Position numbers and translations under genes: made by a program. The notes beneath the pieces are model-generated. The model saw only the letters and a list, made by a program, of their open reading frames with translations, had not been told where the DNA came from and did no database searches. Shown one piece after another: positions 42,563 through 52,980 of a DNA stretch of 64,000 nucleotides. Within the stretch, counting starts at the first letter, position 1. Every line of letters starts with the position of its first letter. The stretch spans positions 372,001 to 436,000 of the forward strand of contig CAVWBT010000003.1 in the NCBI GenBank assembly GCA_963753285.1, read 5' to 3'. The DNA is from JAHEDH01 sp963753285. GTDB taxonomy: Bacteria; Actinomycetota; Acidimicrobiia; Spongiisociales; ZC4RG35.

Positions 42563-43185
42563 GCGACGAACTGAGAAACCGGATCCGTCGACTCGACCCG
42601 ATGGGCCCCGACGTGGAAACCAGATCCGTGTCCGAATCACGGGAAATGATGGAGGCAGTCATGTCCACCCCGACCAACACCAAGTCAACCGGTCACCAGC
42701 CCGAGCGTGACCGGCGGACGCTGCGCCCCGCCGCAGGCACCGCCGGCGGCAGCATCGCGATCTCGCGTCCGATCGCCTGGGTCGCCGCCGCGATGGCAGT
42801 CGTGGTCGTCACGGCGTTCGCACTTCTGAACAGCGGCGGGACCGCACCCCTGGTGCTGTCGGCCGGTGAGTCGGACCCCGCACTCATGAGCTGTCTGCCG
42901 TTCTCGGTCGACATCCTCGACGACATGGAGGTGGCGTTCGAGGGCACGGTCACAAGCGTCGACGCCGATCTGCTGACGCTCGACGTGGTCACCTGGTACA
43001 CCGGTGGTGACGCCGAGCAGGTCCAGATCACCGCACCGCTCGGCATGGAAGCCTTCATCGGCGGTATCCCGTTCGAGGTCGGCGGCAGCTATCTGGTGAC
43101 AGCGAGCAACGGTGTCGTCAACTACTGCGGCTACACCGGCGTCGCAACACCCGAGTTCCGCGCCGCGTTCGACCAGGCGTTCTGA
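42559..43185 (+). CDS. Single-span membrane protein, probable anti-sigma factor
   Basis: 208 residues, overlapping the sigma gene by ATGA. The cytoplasmic N-terminus (about 1-68) is charged. One membrane helix follows (ISRPIAWVAAAMAVVVVTAFALL). The exported part has SCLPFSVDILDDMEVAFEGT, WYTGGDAEQVQITAPLG and VVNYCGYTGVATPEF, with two Cys. No ZAS motif (HxxxCxxC) is present, so the anti-sigma role is inferred from operon position and topology. It ends at a strong hairpin. Confidence 0.75.
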   Translation: MSDELRNRIRRLDPMGPDVETRSVSESREMMEAVMSTPTNTKSTGHQPERDRRTLRPAAGTAGGSIAISRPIAWVAAAMAVVVVTAFALLNSGGTAPLVLSAGESDPALMSCLPFSVDILDDMEVAFEGTVTSVDADLLTLDVVTWYTGGDAEQVQITAPLGMEAFIGGIPFEVGGSYLVTASNGVVNYCGYTGVATPEFRAAFDQAF

Positions 43186-43196
43186 CCGACGCACCG

Positions 43197-43224
43197 GATC
43201 GGGGCCCGAGTTCGGGCCCCGATC
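43197..43224. terminator. Strong bidirectional hairpin terminator
   Basis: A perfect 12-bp GC-rich stem (gatcggggcccg / cgggccccgatc) with a 4-nt loop (agtt) lies between the convergent ends of the anti-sigma gene (43185) and the next minus-strand gene (43274). No T-tract follows, as is common in high-GC actinobacteria. Confidence 0.75.
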
Positions 43225-43273
43225 TCGCGTCGAAGGCACCCTGCGCGACAACACGAATCCCGATGCCCGCGCC

Positions 43274-43944
43274 TCAGCGGAGACGGCTGTCCACATCCCT
43301 CGTGAGCACGGTACGGAGCCGGGAAGCGACCTGATGGAGGACCGAGAATCGCTGCTCCGGCTGGAGCTGCGACCACACGGCGGCGAACCGCCCCATCGAG
43401 TCCTTCCACGCGTCGAGCATGGAGTCGATCCCGTCGGAAGGCCAATCCTCTGACCGAACCGCCTCGAGTGACTCGCCGACATCGGCGACCCCCGCGATCT
43501 GACAGGCTTCGGCGAACCGCGCCTCGATTCCGGTTGGTGGGCGGACAGCCTGCCAGTCGAGACGGCTGACACTTTCGAGAAGCGTCTGCAAGGCGACGAA
43601 TGCCGATCGGGCCTCGCTCGTCAAGAGCAGACCTCCCTGCGCCGAGTAGTACCACTCGCCCAGCTCGTCCATCAGCCTGCGGGCATCGCCAGACTCGAAG
43701 CGATCGCGTCCGAACGCGGCGATAGGCGGGTCTTCGACCAAAGACCGCCGTAGCTGAGGAAGCGCAGCTGTTGACGTTCGGCGCCGCGCAAACGCTTCAT
43801 CTCCCGACTCAGCTGGGTCCGCCATCGGTGCGATTCGAACCAGCCGTCAACTCCACGACTCGCCGCCTGCTCCACCGCTGCCCGACCGAAGATCGCCAAC
43901 CCGGTGAGCACAACGAGCATGACGACTTGCAACGTGATCTCCAT
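43274..43944 (-). CDS. Hypothetical protein with N-terminal membrane helix, one frameshift
   Basis: Start ATG 43944, with GGAGGT about 5 bases upstream. The N-terminus is a membrane helix (MEITLQVVMLVVLTGLAIFG), then a basic stretch WRTQLSREMKRLRGAERQQL. Near 43725-43755 the frame changes. The second frame gives VEDPPIAAFGRDRFESGD, ELGEWYYSAQGGLLLTSEAR, and a helical C-terminus to 43274. Joining LSYGGL to VEDPP gives a single product of about 222 residues. I do not recognise the family. It ends at the strong hairpin and is divergent from the first BTAD regulator. Confidence 0.62.
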
Positions 43945-44234
43945 CAGCACCTCCACAGGATCTGAGGCGAAGAGGCAGCCGCCGATACCGCCCAGGCGGA
44001 AAGGCATGGCGCTCATCATCAACCGAAGAGTGAGGCCCTCGAGGTCGACTGACCATCTCCAGCCGCGCCGATGCCGGCGGGGTCACGCCGAGCGAACCGG
44101 CAAACCGGTCAGGTCGATCGCGAAATCTCCCACTATCAGATCGGTCCGCCACGGGTCATAATCACCGGAGTGTTCGCAGACGCAGCATCGGGCGACGCCC
44201 TTGCGTCAAACACTCGGGTCGACGGGGGATTGGA

Positions 44235-44981
44235 ATGGCCGACAGCGCATCACTGAGGGTGGCAGGTTCCACCACACCGGCGCTCTCGCTCGGCCTGATC
44301 GACGGCTTCTCGCTTCGCAGCAGCGGCCAGCCCGTGGCGCTCCCACAAGGAGAGCAGCGACTCGTCGCCTACCTGGCGATCAGACGCAAGCCCCTCAGCG
44401 CAACCCACCTGGCCGCAACGTTGTGGACCGACCTCCCACCGAAGCAAGGATCTGCCTGTCTGCGTTCCACCACCCACCGGATCCGCCGCCGGGTGCCGGG
44501 CCTCATCGAGCGCCGGGGCGGACGACTGCTCCTTCTCCAAGAGGTCGAAATCGACATCGAGTCGATGGACCTTGCCATCGCCGGCTTCCTGCATCCGTCC
44601 GGCGGGCATCCCGACGTGTCCGTGCCACTCCAGGCGTTCACCGGTGACCTGCTTCCCGGCTGGTTCGAAGACTGGGTGTTCGTCGAGCGGGAACGGCTCC
44701 GCCAGCGTGTCATGCATGCGCTCGACCGGGTCGCTGCGCTGGCGCTCGAAGAGGGGCGGATCGCCGGGTCGATTGACGCAGCACTCACATCGGTCAGCAT
44801 GGAACCGCTCCGCGAGACCCCCCGCCGTGTGCTCGTCGCCGCCCACCTCGCCGAGGGCAACGTCAGCGAAGCCATCCGTGAATACGACGCATACGCAGCA
44901 CTCCTCGAAGACCAGCTCGGCATTGCGCCCACCGGAGAGTTCAGCGGACTCGTCGCACCCTGGATGACCAGACGCTCCTGA
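44235..44981 (+). CDS. BTAD/SARP-type transcriptional regulator 1
   Basis: 248 residues. The N-terminal winged-helix domain (about 17-95) reads LGLIDGFSLRSSGQPVALPQ, RLVAYLAIRRKPLSATHLAA and GSACLRSTTHRIRRRVPGLI. The bacterial transcriptional activator domain (about 100-245) has FTGDLLPGWFEDWVFVERER, LRQRVMHALDRVAALALEEG and REYDAYAALLEDQLGIAPTG. SARP proteins activate biosynthetic or accessory operons by recruiting RNA polymerase. GGGGGA precedes the ATG. It is the first gene of the plus-strand cluster up to 63080 and has a paralogue at 45271. Together they are the probable activators of the cluster. Confidence 0.88.
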   Translation: MADSASLRVAGSTTPALSLGLIDGFSLRSSGQPVALPQGEQRLVAYLAIRRKPLSATHLAATLWTDLPPKQGSACLRSTTHRIRRRVPGLIERRGGRLLLLQEVEIDIESMDLAIAGFLHPSGGHPDVSVPLQAFTGDLLPGWFEDWVFVERERLRQRVMHALDRVAALALEEGRIAGSIDAALTSVSMEPLRETPRRVLVAAHLAEGNVSEAIREYDAYAALLEDQLGIAPTGEFSGLVAPWMTRRS

Positions 44982-45029
44982 GGCGCGCCGGTGACGGTGG
45001 AGTGACTCTCAACCGCTCAGATGACCGCC

Positions 45030-45218
45030 ATGACGGAGACCTCCAAGTCCGCACTCGTCCGCATCTGGCCCCACGGGGACGAGACGGTCGCCCGTATCAC
45101 CGTGAGCGGCGGCGATCAGAGCCCCACGGAGTCGATCCTCCTTCCCGATCGGCGTTCGATCATCGAGTGGATGAGTGAATGGGTCTCGAACGCAAACGGT
45201 GACGCGTCGGTGACGTAG
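45030..45218 (+). CDS. Small hypothetical protein between two BTAD regulators
   Basis: 62 residues from ATG 45030 (MTETSKSALVRIWPHGDETV); ATG 45021 adds three residues. Third codon positions are strongly GC-rich and the frame is compact, which supports coding. The sequence predicts a short beta strand pair followed by a helix (SIIEWMSEWVSNANG). No family recognised. Its position between the two activator genes suggests it belongs to their regulatory group. Confidence 0.55.
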   Translation: MTETSKSALVRIWPHGDETVARITVSGGDQSPTESILLPDRRSIIEWMSEWVSNANGDASVT

Positions 45219-45270
45219 TCGCAACGAGCCGCGGACGCCCACGCGACGGGCGCTTGGCACTGTCACCCAG

Positions 45271-46069
45271 ATGCCAGACCACCACTCAGGGGAGAGACGC
45301 CTCACGATCGACGACATCGAGTCACTCGAGGTCGCCGGAGAATTGTCCTCGCTCGAAGTTCGGCTCAACCTGCTCAGCGGTTTCGAGGTGATGTCGGGGA
45401 GCCGGATCGTGCCGATGTCGTTCGCCTCGCAGCGGCTCCTCGCACTCCTCGCCATCCAAGGCCGGCCGGTCATGCGGAACTTCGTTGCGTTCACGCTCTG
45501 GCCGGACAAGACAGAGGAGCGGGCGAACGGCAACCTCCGCTCGGCGTTGTGGAGGGTCCGCAGGGAGGGTCTCGGCCTCATCGAGACCACCGGCTCGCGC
45601 CTCACGCTCGGGCGGGACGTCTCGGTCGACCTGCGGGTGGCGATCCTCGTCGCCGAGGGCGTGTTGAAGGGCCAGCGTCCGGTGCACCCCAGACCGGTCC
45701 TCGAACTCCTCACGCTCGGCAGCCTCCTCCCCGATTGGTACGACGAATGGATCGACTCCGAACGCGAGCGACTCCGTCAGCTGAGGCTGCACGCCCTCGA
45801 GGCGCTGTGCGTCCAGTTGGCCGACGACGGTGACATCCCCGCCGCGATCGAAGCGGGGGTCGCCGCCGTGGCGGCCGAGCCGCGCCACGAAGAGCTCCCA
45901 CCGTGCGCTCGTCAGCGCCCACATCGCCGAAGGGAACCTCGGGGAGGCACTCCGCCAGTACGAGACCTACCGATACATGGCGCATACCGAGCTGGGGGTC
46001 CTGCCTTCCCAGCAGATGGAAGCGCTCATCGCCGGGATCCGCCGATCCGTGTATCGGGGGGACCGGTGA
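45271..46069 (+). CDS. BTAD/SARP-type transcriptional regulator 2, one frameshift
   Basis: Start ATG 45271. The winged helix has VRLNLLSGFEVMSGSRIVPM, LLALLAIQGRPVMRNFVAF and NLRSALWRVRREGLGLIETT. The BTAD part has LLTLGSLLPDWYDEWIDSER, LRQLRLHALEALCVQLADDG. Near 45888-45895 the frame breaks and continues one frame over as SSHRALVSAHIAEGNLGEAL, RQYETYRYMAHTELGVLPSQ, ending at 46069. Intact it would be about 265 residues. It is a paralogue of the regulator at 44235 and lies just before the peptidoglycan hydrolase gene, 61 bases away. Confidence 0.82.
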
Positions 46070-46130
46070 TCCACCCATCTCTCGCCGCCAACGCCCGACG
46101 AACACACGACACGACACCTGGAGGACGACG

Positions 46131-49029
46131 ATGACTTTCGGCACCGGAACACTGCGCCGGGGATCGACAGGGGAAGGAGTGACCGAGCTCCAACAGTGGT
46201 TGATCGACCGCCGGTTCCTCATTGCCTACGGCGCGCCCAGCGGAACCTTCGACGAGACCACCGAGCACGCGGTCAAAGCCTTCCAGTTCTCCGCAGGCAT
46301 CGGCGTCGACGGCGTCGTCGGCGATGGCAGCAGAACCGCCGCCGAGGCGTTCAGCGGCACGGCATCCTCGACCGGGTGGCATACGAGCGCCACACGGAAC
46401 GTGCAGGTCGATCAGAGCGGAGGGACCTACACGACCGATACCCGACGCGGCGTGCTCCACACCACCGAGACTTCGCGCCTCCCCAGCTACAGCAGCCCGC
46501 CCCACTTCACGATCGGCCGGGACGGCGCCGGCCAGCCGGTCTCGATCTGGCAGCACTTTCCGATCACCATCGCCTCCAAGGCGCTCCGTCATCCGTCCGG
46601 CACGGTCCAGACGAATCGGCACGGTGCGATCCAGATCGAGATCATCACCTTCGCCGAAAACAGCGCATCGCTCCAGACCGACGACGCCGATTTGTTCACG
46701 TCGCTGGGTCTACTGATGCGATGGATCGAATCGAACGCCGGCGTGGAGTGGGCGAGCCACTACACCTTCGACGGCGACCAGGCGTACGGCGAGTCCGGCA
46801 CCGTTCGGCTCTCCGACGCCGACTGGCTTGCCAGCTCGGGCTGGCTGGGGCACCAGCACGTGCCGCACAACAGCCACTGGGATCCCGGCCGGATCGACAT
46901 CAACGGGCTGCTCAACGTCTTCAGCCCGTCGGCGCTGTCGGCGAGCGCGTCGACCCGGCGCACCAGTGGACTCTCAGCGGTGAATGCCGGCCGGCCCTCG
47001 ATCCGAGCGACCACCCGGCGTTTGACCAACGCATTCCCGAGCCTCACATTCGCCGTCGACCCTGGCGGTCATCCGTTCTTCGAGATCCTGCTCACGACGG
47101 ATATGGCCCTGTTCGCCCCGGAGATGGCCTCCAGCCGCAACTCGACCAACTTCTATGCCTCCCGCCAGGACGGGCTCAAGGAATCGTCGGTCGCCCAGGG
47201 CCGCTACGTGGCACCGGTGCCGGTGGTCTCCGAGTTCGCCTCCGCAAACCCCATGGGAGGGACGGTCTACTACTCAATCGTCGCGTACGCCAACGCCGAC
47301 GGTGCCAACCCCATGCCGGCGGCCGAGCCTCGCGCCCTGGCATCGAGCGCGCCGTCGGTGGCGATGGCACGAGGGTTCGTAGGCCACACTGCCACCGAGA
47401 GCTTGGGCGTCCCCCTGAGCATGCTGCGCCGCTCGGGCCGCCCCGTCGCCAGACGACACACGACGCATGCCGGCCTTCTGGAGGTCGACGGCCCGCGACC
47501 GGATGGCGGTGGACCCGGCAACGGCGGGGGTGACACGAGTGGCGGCGCCAACCGGCTGGGCGACGATCGAGAGATCGACGCGTCAGCCGACAGCGCCGAG
47601 GGAGAAGACGGATACGACCACCGGATGAGCGATGGCTCACAGCTTCCCGACATCCCTGCGGATCTTCGGCCAGCAAGTCCGGGCACGAACGGGTCGGCCG
47701 CAAACCGCCCCGGCGCAAACGGCGCGATGCCGGCGGTCGGGCCTGTGCCCACGGCGCCACCGAGCCGCGAGACCGAGGGCAACGGTCACGCCGGCACTCC
47801 GACCGAGACAGACCCGGTCACCGTCGCCAAGAGGGAGCCGGTCACCGACGGCGGCGCTCCCAACGCCCAGAGCCCGGAGGTGACCCCGCCGTCACGGATG
47901 GCGGCAGCGGGCTACGACGACGGATGGGGCGCTTGGGAGTCGCCCACCGCACTCGACAGCTCGTTCCCGCCCGGCCAGGTCCGGCCGGCGCCGCTGCTCG
48001 GAGTCGAGGCACCGCAGGTCGGCACAGACGAGGAATACGAGGATCTCGGATGGAACGGCAAGTCCTACGGCACCGACCGCCCCGGAACCAGCGGCACCCC
48101 GGTCCTGCCCGAAGACTGGCGACCGCCACTCCCAAGGCTCGATCCAGCAGCGAAACGAGATGTCATCGAGGCCTATGTCGGCCGGGACACCGATCTCTAC
48201 TCAGCGGTCAGCCCCGACGGCGAGTTCAACGGCACCGCCGGCACCGACCACCCCGCCTATCAGCACCATCACATCGGGCTCTCGTTCGGCATTGTCGGGT
48301 TCTCACAGGACTCCGGCGAGCTGGGCCAGTTGCTCGCCCTGATGCGAGGGCGTGACGCCTCACGGTTCGAGGAGATCTTCGGAGCCGCAGCGGCCGAACT
48401 GGTCGAGGTCACCAACCGTCCCGGACCACTCTCGAAGGATGTCGAAGGCGGCCGAGAGCGCCCGCGTGCAGCCGGTGGCGGGATCGGACCTGTGGGAGGA
48501 GCCATGGCTCGGTCGGTTCGTCGCGGCCGGCCGCGATCGAGCCTTGAAGGGAGCTCAGATCGAGCTGGCCGCCGGCCTCTATCTCGATCCGACGCTGCGT
48601 TTCACCACAGACCTCGGGTTGGCCACCCAGCGAGGACTCGCCATCGTGTTCGATCGGGCGGCCCACCGCGGCGTCACCGGCGGCATGAACTGGGTGATCG
48701 AGACCGTCGGTCCCCTCCAGACGAATGTGCTGTTGAACGAGGCACTCCTGGCCATCGGTTTCCCCGACGTCGAGAGCTTCCAGCGTTCACAGCCCGATCT
48801 CCTCGTCGACGACCAATTCGGCCCTCTCACCCACGCCGCCATGACGGGCGCGCTCAGGAGCCACCCGGCGCTCGCAGCGGCCCCTCCCGTCCCGATCATG
48901 TCCTATCGCCAGATGCTGGATGCCATGACGCAACGCGCAGCAGGACAGCAGTGGGGCGACCGCGTCGTGAGGCTCTCCCGGGACGACTCCGTGTCCGATG
49001 AGCCGTTGGGCAGAGGCGCGACCACATGA
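46131..49029 (+). CDS. Multidomain peptidoglycan hydrolase (PG-binding, PGRP/amidase-2, lysozyme-like), one frameshift
   Basis: About 966 residues when the shift near 48440-48470 is corrected. GGAGG precedes ATG 46131. Residues 8-65 are a PG_binding_1 domain (GSTGEGVTELQQWLIDRRFL, TEHAVKAFQFSAGI). Residues about 100-265 are an N-acetylmuramoyl-L-alanine amidase of the PGRP type: GVLHTTETS with a zinc His at 110, WASHYTF, and HNSHWDPGRID with the last ligands. A Gly/Pro-rich linker follows (about 450-640). The C-terminus (about 675-960) looks like a GH46/lysozyme-like fold: HIGLSFGIVGFSQDSGELGQ, LWEEPWLGRFVAAGRDRALK, TQRGLAIVFDRAAHRGVTGG. No signal peptide, so export needs another route. It overlaps the next gene by ATGA. 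Confidence 0.82.
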
Positions 49030-50085
49030 ACCCCCCCGGCGATCCACGTGCCGTGGTGCAGGCGGTGGGCTGCTCTCGAGGAATCGCCCGCCTTCCGCCG
49101 GCTCGACGACTCGACACGCCACGACCTCGTGGGGTCGCTCGGCTACATCGGCGGGTACATGGGTGGCGATCCTGCAATGGCACTCGCCGATCCCGAGCCC
49201 CCGAGTGACCAACCGCAAGGACGGGGAGGCACGACCGGACGGGTCGGTGAGGTCGCCAGGGCAACGCTGGGCGCGATCGACTTCCCCTCGTTCGTCGCCG
49301 CGCTCATCAAAGGAACGTTCCAGGCCATCGTCGACGCCACGATCCAGCAGATGGAGGCCTACGCCACCCTCCTCAAAGAGGTGGCGAAAACCGTCGACGA
49401 CTACATGGAAGACAACGTCACCGAGGACGCCGCCAAGGACTACCTCGTCGACCGGTACAGCGGGGTCTTCAGCAAGGACACCTCGACGGGCCAAGCCAAG
49501 CTCGAGGTCGATCGCAGCGATCCGACCTCGCCGTTGCCGTCATTCTTCAAAGGCCTCGGCTTCGACAACGCAGCCCAGCTCGACCCCAACTCGGTCGAAG
49601 AGGTCGTCGTGCCGGCCGCCCGCAAGACGATCGCCGAGCAACGACACCAGACGCTGGCGACCATGGTGCTGCTCGGTCTCAATCGCATCGTGGTCGACGA
49701 CGGAGAGATCAACGCCAAGCTCCAGTTCCACATCGACGCTTCTGAGACGACGGCGATCACGTTCGATTCGACCCAGACATCGATGGGCAACCTCGCAGGC
49801 GTCGCCGGCGGCGCCACCTTCTCCGGGCAGGGGATCATGGTCAACACGACCAACATCAACGCCCAGAGCGACATCAACGTGCGCGCCGATCTGACCGGAG
49901 AGGTCAGGGTCAGGTTCTCGAGCGATGTGATGCCATTGGAGCGCTTCGCCGACTCCAACGCCATCCAGCTGATCAACCAGCACGCCACGGTCCCACCCGT
50001 TCCGAAGGCCGAGACGCCGACCGCCGGCGGTGGGAGCGAGGCGACCGTGCACCGAGCCGCAGTCGATCCCCGCCGCACAGAGTGA
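49026..50085 (+). CDS. SIQQMEA-family protein A (unknown function), one frameshift
   Basis: The start ATG 49026 overlaps the previous stop. The first 14 residues (MNPPGDPRAVVQAV) are followed by one extra G near 49067; the rest reads ALEESPAFRRLDDSTRHDLV to the end, about 352 residues. Three blocks are shared with three other genes of the cluster: a helical block (FPSFVAALIKGTFQAIVDAT, IQQMEAYATLLKEVAKTVDD), a central block (EEVVVPAARKTIAEQRHQTL, MVLLGLNRIVVDDGEI), and a C-terminal block (INVRADLTGEVRVRFSSDVM). No signal peptide or membrane span is clear; the C-terminal part looks beta-rich. I do not recognise the family. Shortest of the four copies. Confidence 0.75.
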
Positions 50086-50115
50086 GGTCTCGATCGACCC
50101 GTGGAGTCCCCGACG

Positions 50116-50364
50116 ATGAGATGGACCGAGCTGCACGAGACCCTGACCCAGCTGGCGCTGGCGATCCAGCCACCGGACGGCTCTCGGCTGAGCGTGGACC
50201 ACGCCGAACTCGACGTCCCGCTCGAAGCCACTGTCTTCACACGGGGAGACACACTCGTGTTCCTCGGCCGGGTTCCGCACTCTCGCTGGCAGGCCGGCGT
50301 CCTTCCGGTGACGCATCGCAGTCGGCTCGTGTTGGAGCGCTACGAGCCCGAGCGGGAATCATGA
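50116..50364 (+). CDS. Small hypothetical protein
   Basis: 82 residues from ATG 50116, with GGAG nine bases upstream; GTG 50101 is an alternative. The stop overlaps the next start by ATGA, which supports a real gene. The sequence (TELHETLTQLALAIQPPDGS, then LEATVFTRGDTLVFLGRVPH) predicts one helix and a small beta sheet. No family recognised. It lies between family protein A and the gene at 50361. Confidence 0.68.
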   Translation: MRWTELHETLTQLALAIQPPDGSRLSVDHAELDVPLEATVFTRGDTLVFLGRVPHSRWQAGVLPVTHRSRLVLERYEPERES

Positions 50365-51182
50365 GCGTCGACGGAAGCTTCCGGATCGAGGACTTTCTCG
50401 AGGCGATCACCTCACAGCTGGACCGCACCCAGGACTCGCTCCGACTGAAGGCCGTCAACCGCCCGCTCACCTATGCGATCCGCGACTTCTCGCTCGACTT
50501 GAAGGTGTTCGTCGAACTCGACCCCGAAGGCCAGGTCCGCTTTCGGAGCAGCGGTCCGACCGACACCGGTGCGAGCACGGTCTCGATCGGCTTCACGACG
50601 ATCACCAGGCCGATGATCGAAGAGAACACCATCGGCCTCGAAGAGGTGCAGAGCCCAGCGCTCGACGAGCTCGGATTGGACGCCGAGGAGCAACGATCGC
50701 TGGCGAAGATCGGCGTCCGCAACGCCGCTCAGCTCAAGAGGCTCCACTCGTCCTCGGGCGAAGGAGCCCTCGTCAAGTTCTCCAACGTGCCGGTCAATCG
50801 GCTCCGCGCAGCCCTGCAGGCGTCCCGGCCACAGGTCGACCGACTCGGTCCCGACCGCGAGCCGGCCAACGGCGAGGCCAGTCGCTCGCCGGGCAGGGCG
50901 AGCCCTCCATTCGAGTCCCGCGCGGCACCCGTCGACTCCGGCTCGACGGAGCCAACCTCTCCGGGTCTGGGGACCGCCACCCGGGCGACCCTCGACGGGA
51001 TGAACGTTCCAGTCGTCGAGACCGCAGGTGACCACCTGGTCGTGGATCTCGGCAACGTGAACGCGTCCGGAAGGCTCGAGATCGACATCCCCGGGTCAGA
51101 GACGCTGTCGTTCCAGTTGGAGCAGGACGATGGCTGGGACAACGAGCCGAACAGTCACGACGACCCGTGGAGCCCGGAATGA
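50361..51182 (+). CDS. Hypothetical protein with HhH-like segment
   Basis: 273 residues from ATG 50361 (MSVDGSFRIEDFLEAITSQL), overlapping its neighbours by ATGA at both ends. The first 100 residues predict a helix and beta strands (RPLTYAIRDFSLDLKVFVEL, STVSIGFTTITRPMIEENTI). Residues about 95-130 (ALDELGLDAEEQRSLAKIGV, RNAAQLKRL) resemble a helix-hairpin-helix. A Ser/Pro-rich linker and a short beta-rich tail follow (HLVVDLGNVNASGRLEIDIP). I do not recognise the family. Direct coupling to the subtilase gene suggests a partner, chaperone or substrate role; unproven. Confidence 0.72.
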   Translation: MSVDGSFRIEDFLEAITSQLDRTQDSLRLKAVNRPLTYAIRDFSLDLKVFVELDPEGQVRFRSSGPTDTGASTVSIGFTTITRPMIEENTIGLEEVQSPALDELGLDAEEQRSLAKIGVRNAAQLKRLHSSSGEGALVKFSNVPVNRLRAALQASRPQVDRLGPDREPANGEASRSPGRASPPFESRAAPVDSGSTEPTSPGLGTATRATLDGMNVPVVETAGDHLVVDLGNVNASGRLEIDIPGSETLSFQLEQDDGWDNEPNSHDDPWSPE

Positions 51183-52508
51183 TCGACCGTCGACGAACCG
51201 CCCACATCGTTCTCACGATCCGTCCCGGTGAGAGCCCCGAGCACGTACCCGCCCACCTCGACGTGCTCGCCGGTGCCGCCCGGCCGTCGGCCACCTCGAC
51301 GGCGGACTGGTTGACCGCGCGGTCACGGACGAAGGAGGAGCGTTTCGGGCAGCCGCCGTCTTCCACGCCCGGAACGGGCTCGGTCCCGTAGGAGCACGTC
51401 GAGAGGGTACGACGAGACCGAGGAGCGACTCGGTCTGAGCCGCACGTATCGCCTCGGGATCGCCGACCCCAAAGGGTGGACCCTGATCCGGCGATCGGTG
51501 AGCTGCGCTCGATCGAGAGCGCGGGAGTGGAGGTGTTCGCCACGGCACCGGCAGGAGTGCGGTGCCGAGGTCGGAGGGTCGACGAGATCTACGCACCACA
51601 TCTAATGGTCGGGGCACTGGAGCGCTCGAGATGGAGCCGGGCGACGAGCGGGTCACCGTGGCCGTCGTCGATACCGGGGTCGCTCTCGGGCACGCCGAGT
51701 TCCAGCGCAAGCTGCTCAGCGGTTACGACGCCGTCGAGCTGGGGCTCGGTCGGATGAATCGACGCTGACACTCGTCGGCGACAGTCACGCGCGCGACTTC
51801 TCGCCGTCCGACGACGTGGGTCACGGCAGTCACGTCGCTGGGATGATCGGCGTCCAGGGCTGGCAGGTTCCTCAGGGCGTCGGCGGCCGATCCCTCCTCC
51901 TTCCGATACGGGTGCTCGCCGGCGCTCAGGCCGCCGATCATGTCGCTGTCACCGGCGTCGGTGCTATCGCCGACATCGACGCCGGGCTGAAGGTCGCGCT
52001 CGATCTCGGGGCGCAGGTGATCAACATGAGCTTCGGGACGCCGGCCAACGCCGTCGATCCGGAGGCGCCACGTCCTCACGGTCGATCGTCGGCTACGCCG
52101 CCGAACGGGGGTGCGCGATGGTCGCCGCAGCGGCAACTCCGGGCTCGACGAGCTCTTCTTTCCGGCGGCGTTCGAACCGGTCGTCGCGGTCGGCTCGGTC
52201 TCGCGACCAAGACCGCTCCGCGTTCAGTACCTACGGCCGCCATTCGCCCTCGCGCACTCGGCGAGGCGATCGTGAGCGTGGGCCGACGCGGGTATCGCGT
52301 CTCCACCGGGACGTCTCACGCCGCCGGTTCGTCGCCGGTGCCGCCGCTCTGCTGCTGTCGCGCGCCCGAATGGGGTCGGTCACTCGAACCCCGGGTGGTC
52401 GCCGTCGTCCTCACGGCGACCGCCGGCCAGTCGCCTCAGCCGCCGGTGAAGTCGGAGCCGGGGTCCTTGATATTCCCGCCGCATTGCGTGAACTCGACCG
52501 TATTCTGA
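51179..52508 (+). pseudogene. S8 (subtilisin-like) serine peptidase, multiple frameshifts
   Basis: Start ATG 51179 overlaps the previous stop. The catalytic triad can be found across several frames: Asp in VTVAVVDTGVALGHAEF (codon 51670), His in DDVGHGSHVAGMIGVQG (51822), Ser in STGTSHAA (52314). The oxyanion Asn region near 52130 would read MVAAAGNSGLDELFFPAAFE after one base is added. An N-terminal domain of about 150 residues precedes (AHIVLTIRPGESPEHVPAHL, DGGLVDRAVTDE). At least five indels interrupt the frame. The motifs are unmutated, so sequencing error is likely; otherwise it is a recent pseudogene. The end is approximate, because the frame with GVLDIPAALRELDRIL runs on. No signal peptide is visible. 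Confidence 0.72.
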
Positions 52509-52539
52509 CCGCCGATCACCGTCCAAAGAGGAGCCGCCC

Positions 52540-52980
52540 ATGGCTGACGACGACGTTCCGCAGCGGCTGGCGTTTCTCGCGTACCAGCTGCTCTATCCCG
52601 ATCGTTTCACCGAGGCCGGCGACCACGGAGTTCGACGCGATCGGGCATCGTAGAGGGGATCTGGGAGGCGGCCGACGACGACCTCCGCAAGCGCCTACGG
52701 CTAGTCCGGCTGGGACATCTCCGATCCCGTCGAGGGACAACGACGGCTCGCTGCAGGATCCTCCTGCTGTGGTTGCTCGCCGGCCCTCTCCTCACGAAGG
52801 GGGCCGGCGACCACGGAATCGACGGATATCTCCGGCCAGAGCAAGTACCCGAGGAGGTGCGGCATTCGGCCGCCCGGCTGGCGGTCGGTTCGCCGACCGG
52901 ATCGGACCGGAGGCAACTGGCTCGGTGGCTCAAACAGGCAACAGAGGAAGACGGAAGCGACGAGGAAGGAGCCGACATGG
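52540..52980 (+). pseudogene. Hypothetical helical protein, frameshifted
   Basis: ATG 52540 has AGAGGAG seven bases upstream. The frame opens MADDDVPQRLAFLAYQLLYP, breaks near 52617, and continues in another frame as IVEGIWEAADDDLRKRLRL. It breaks again and reads ILLLWLLAGPLLTKGAGDHG, YLRPEQVPEEVRHSAARLAV and RQLARWLKQATEEDGSDEEG. Corrected, it would be about 145 residues, mostly helical. No family recognised. It is followed immediately by the next gene, whose ribosome binding site lies inside its acidic C-terminus. The end coordinate is approximate. Confidence 0.5.
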
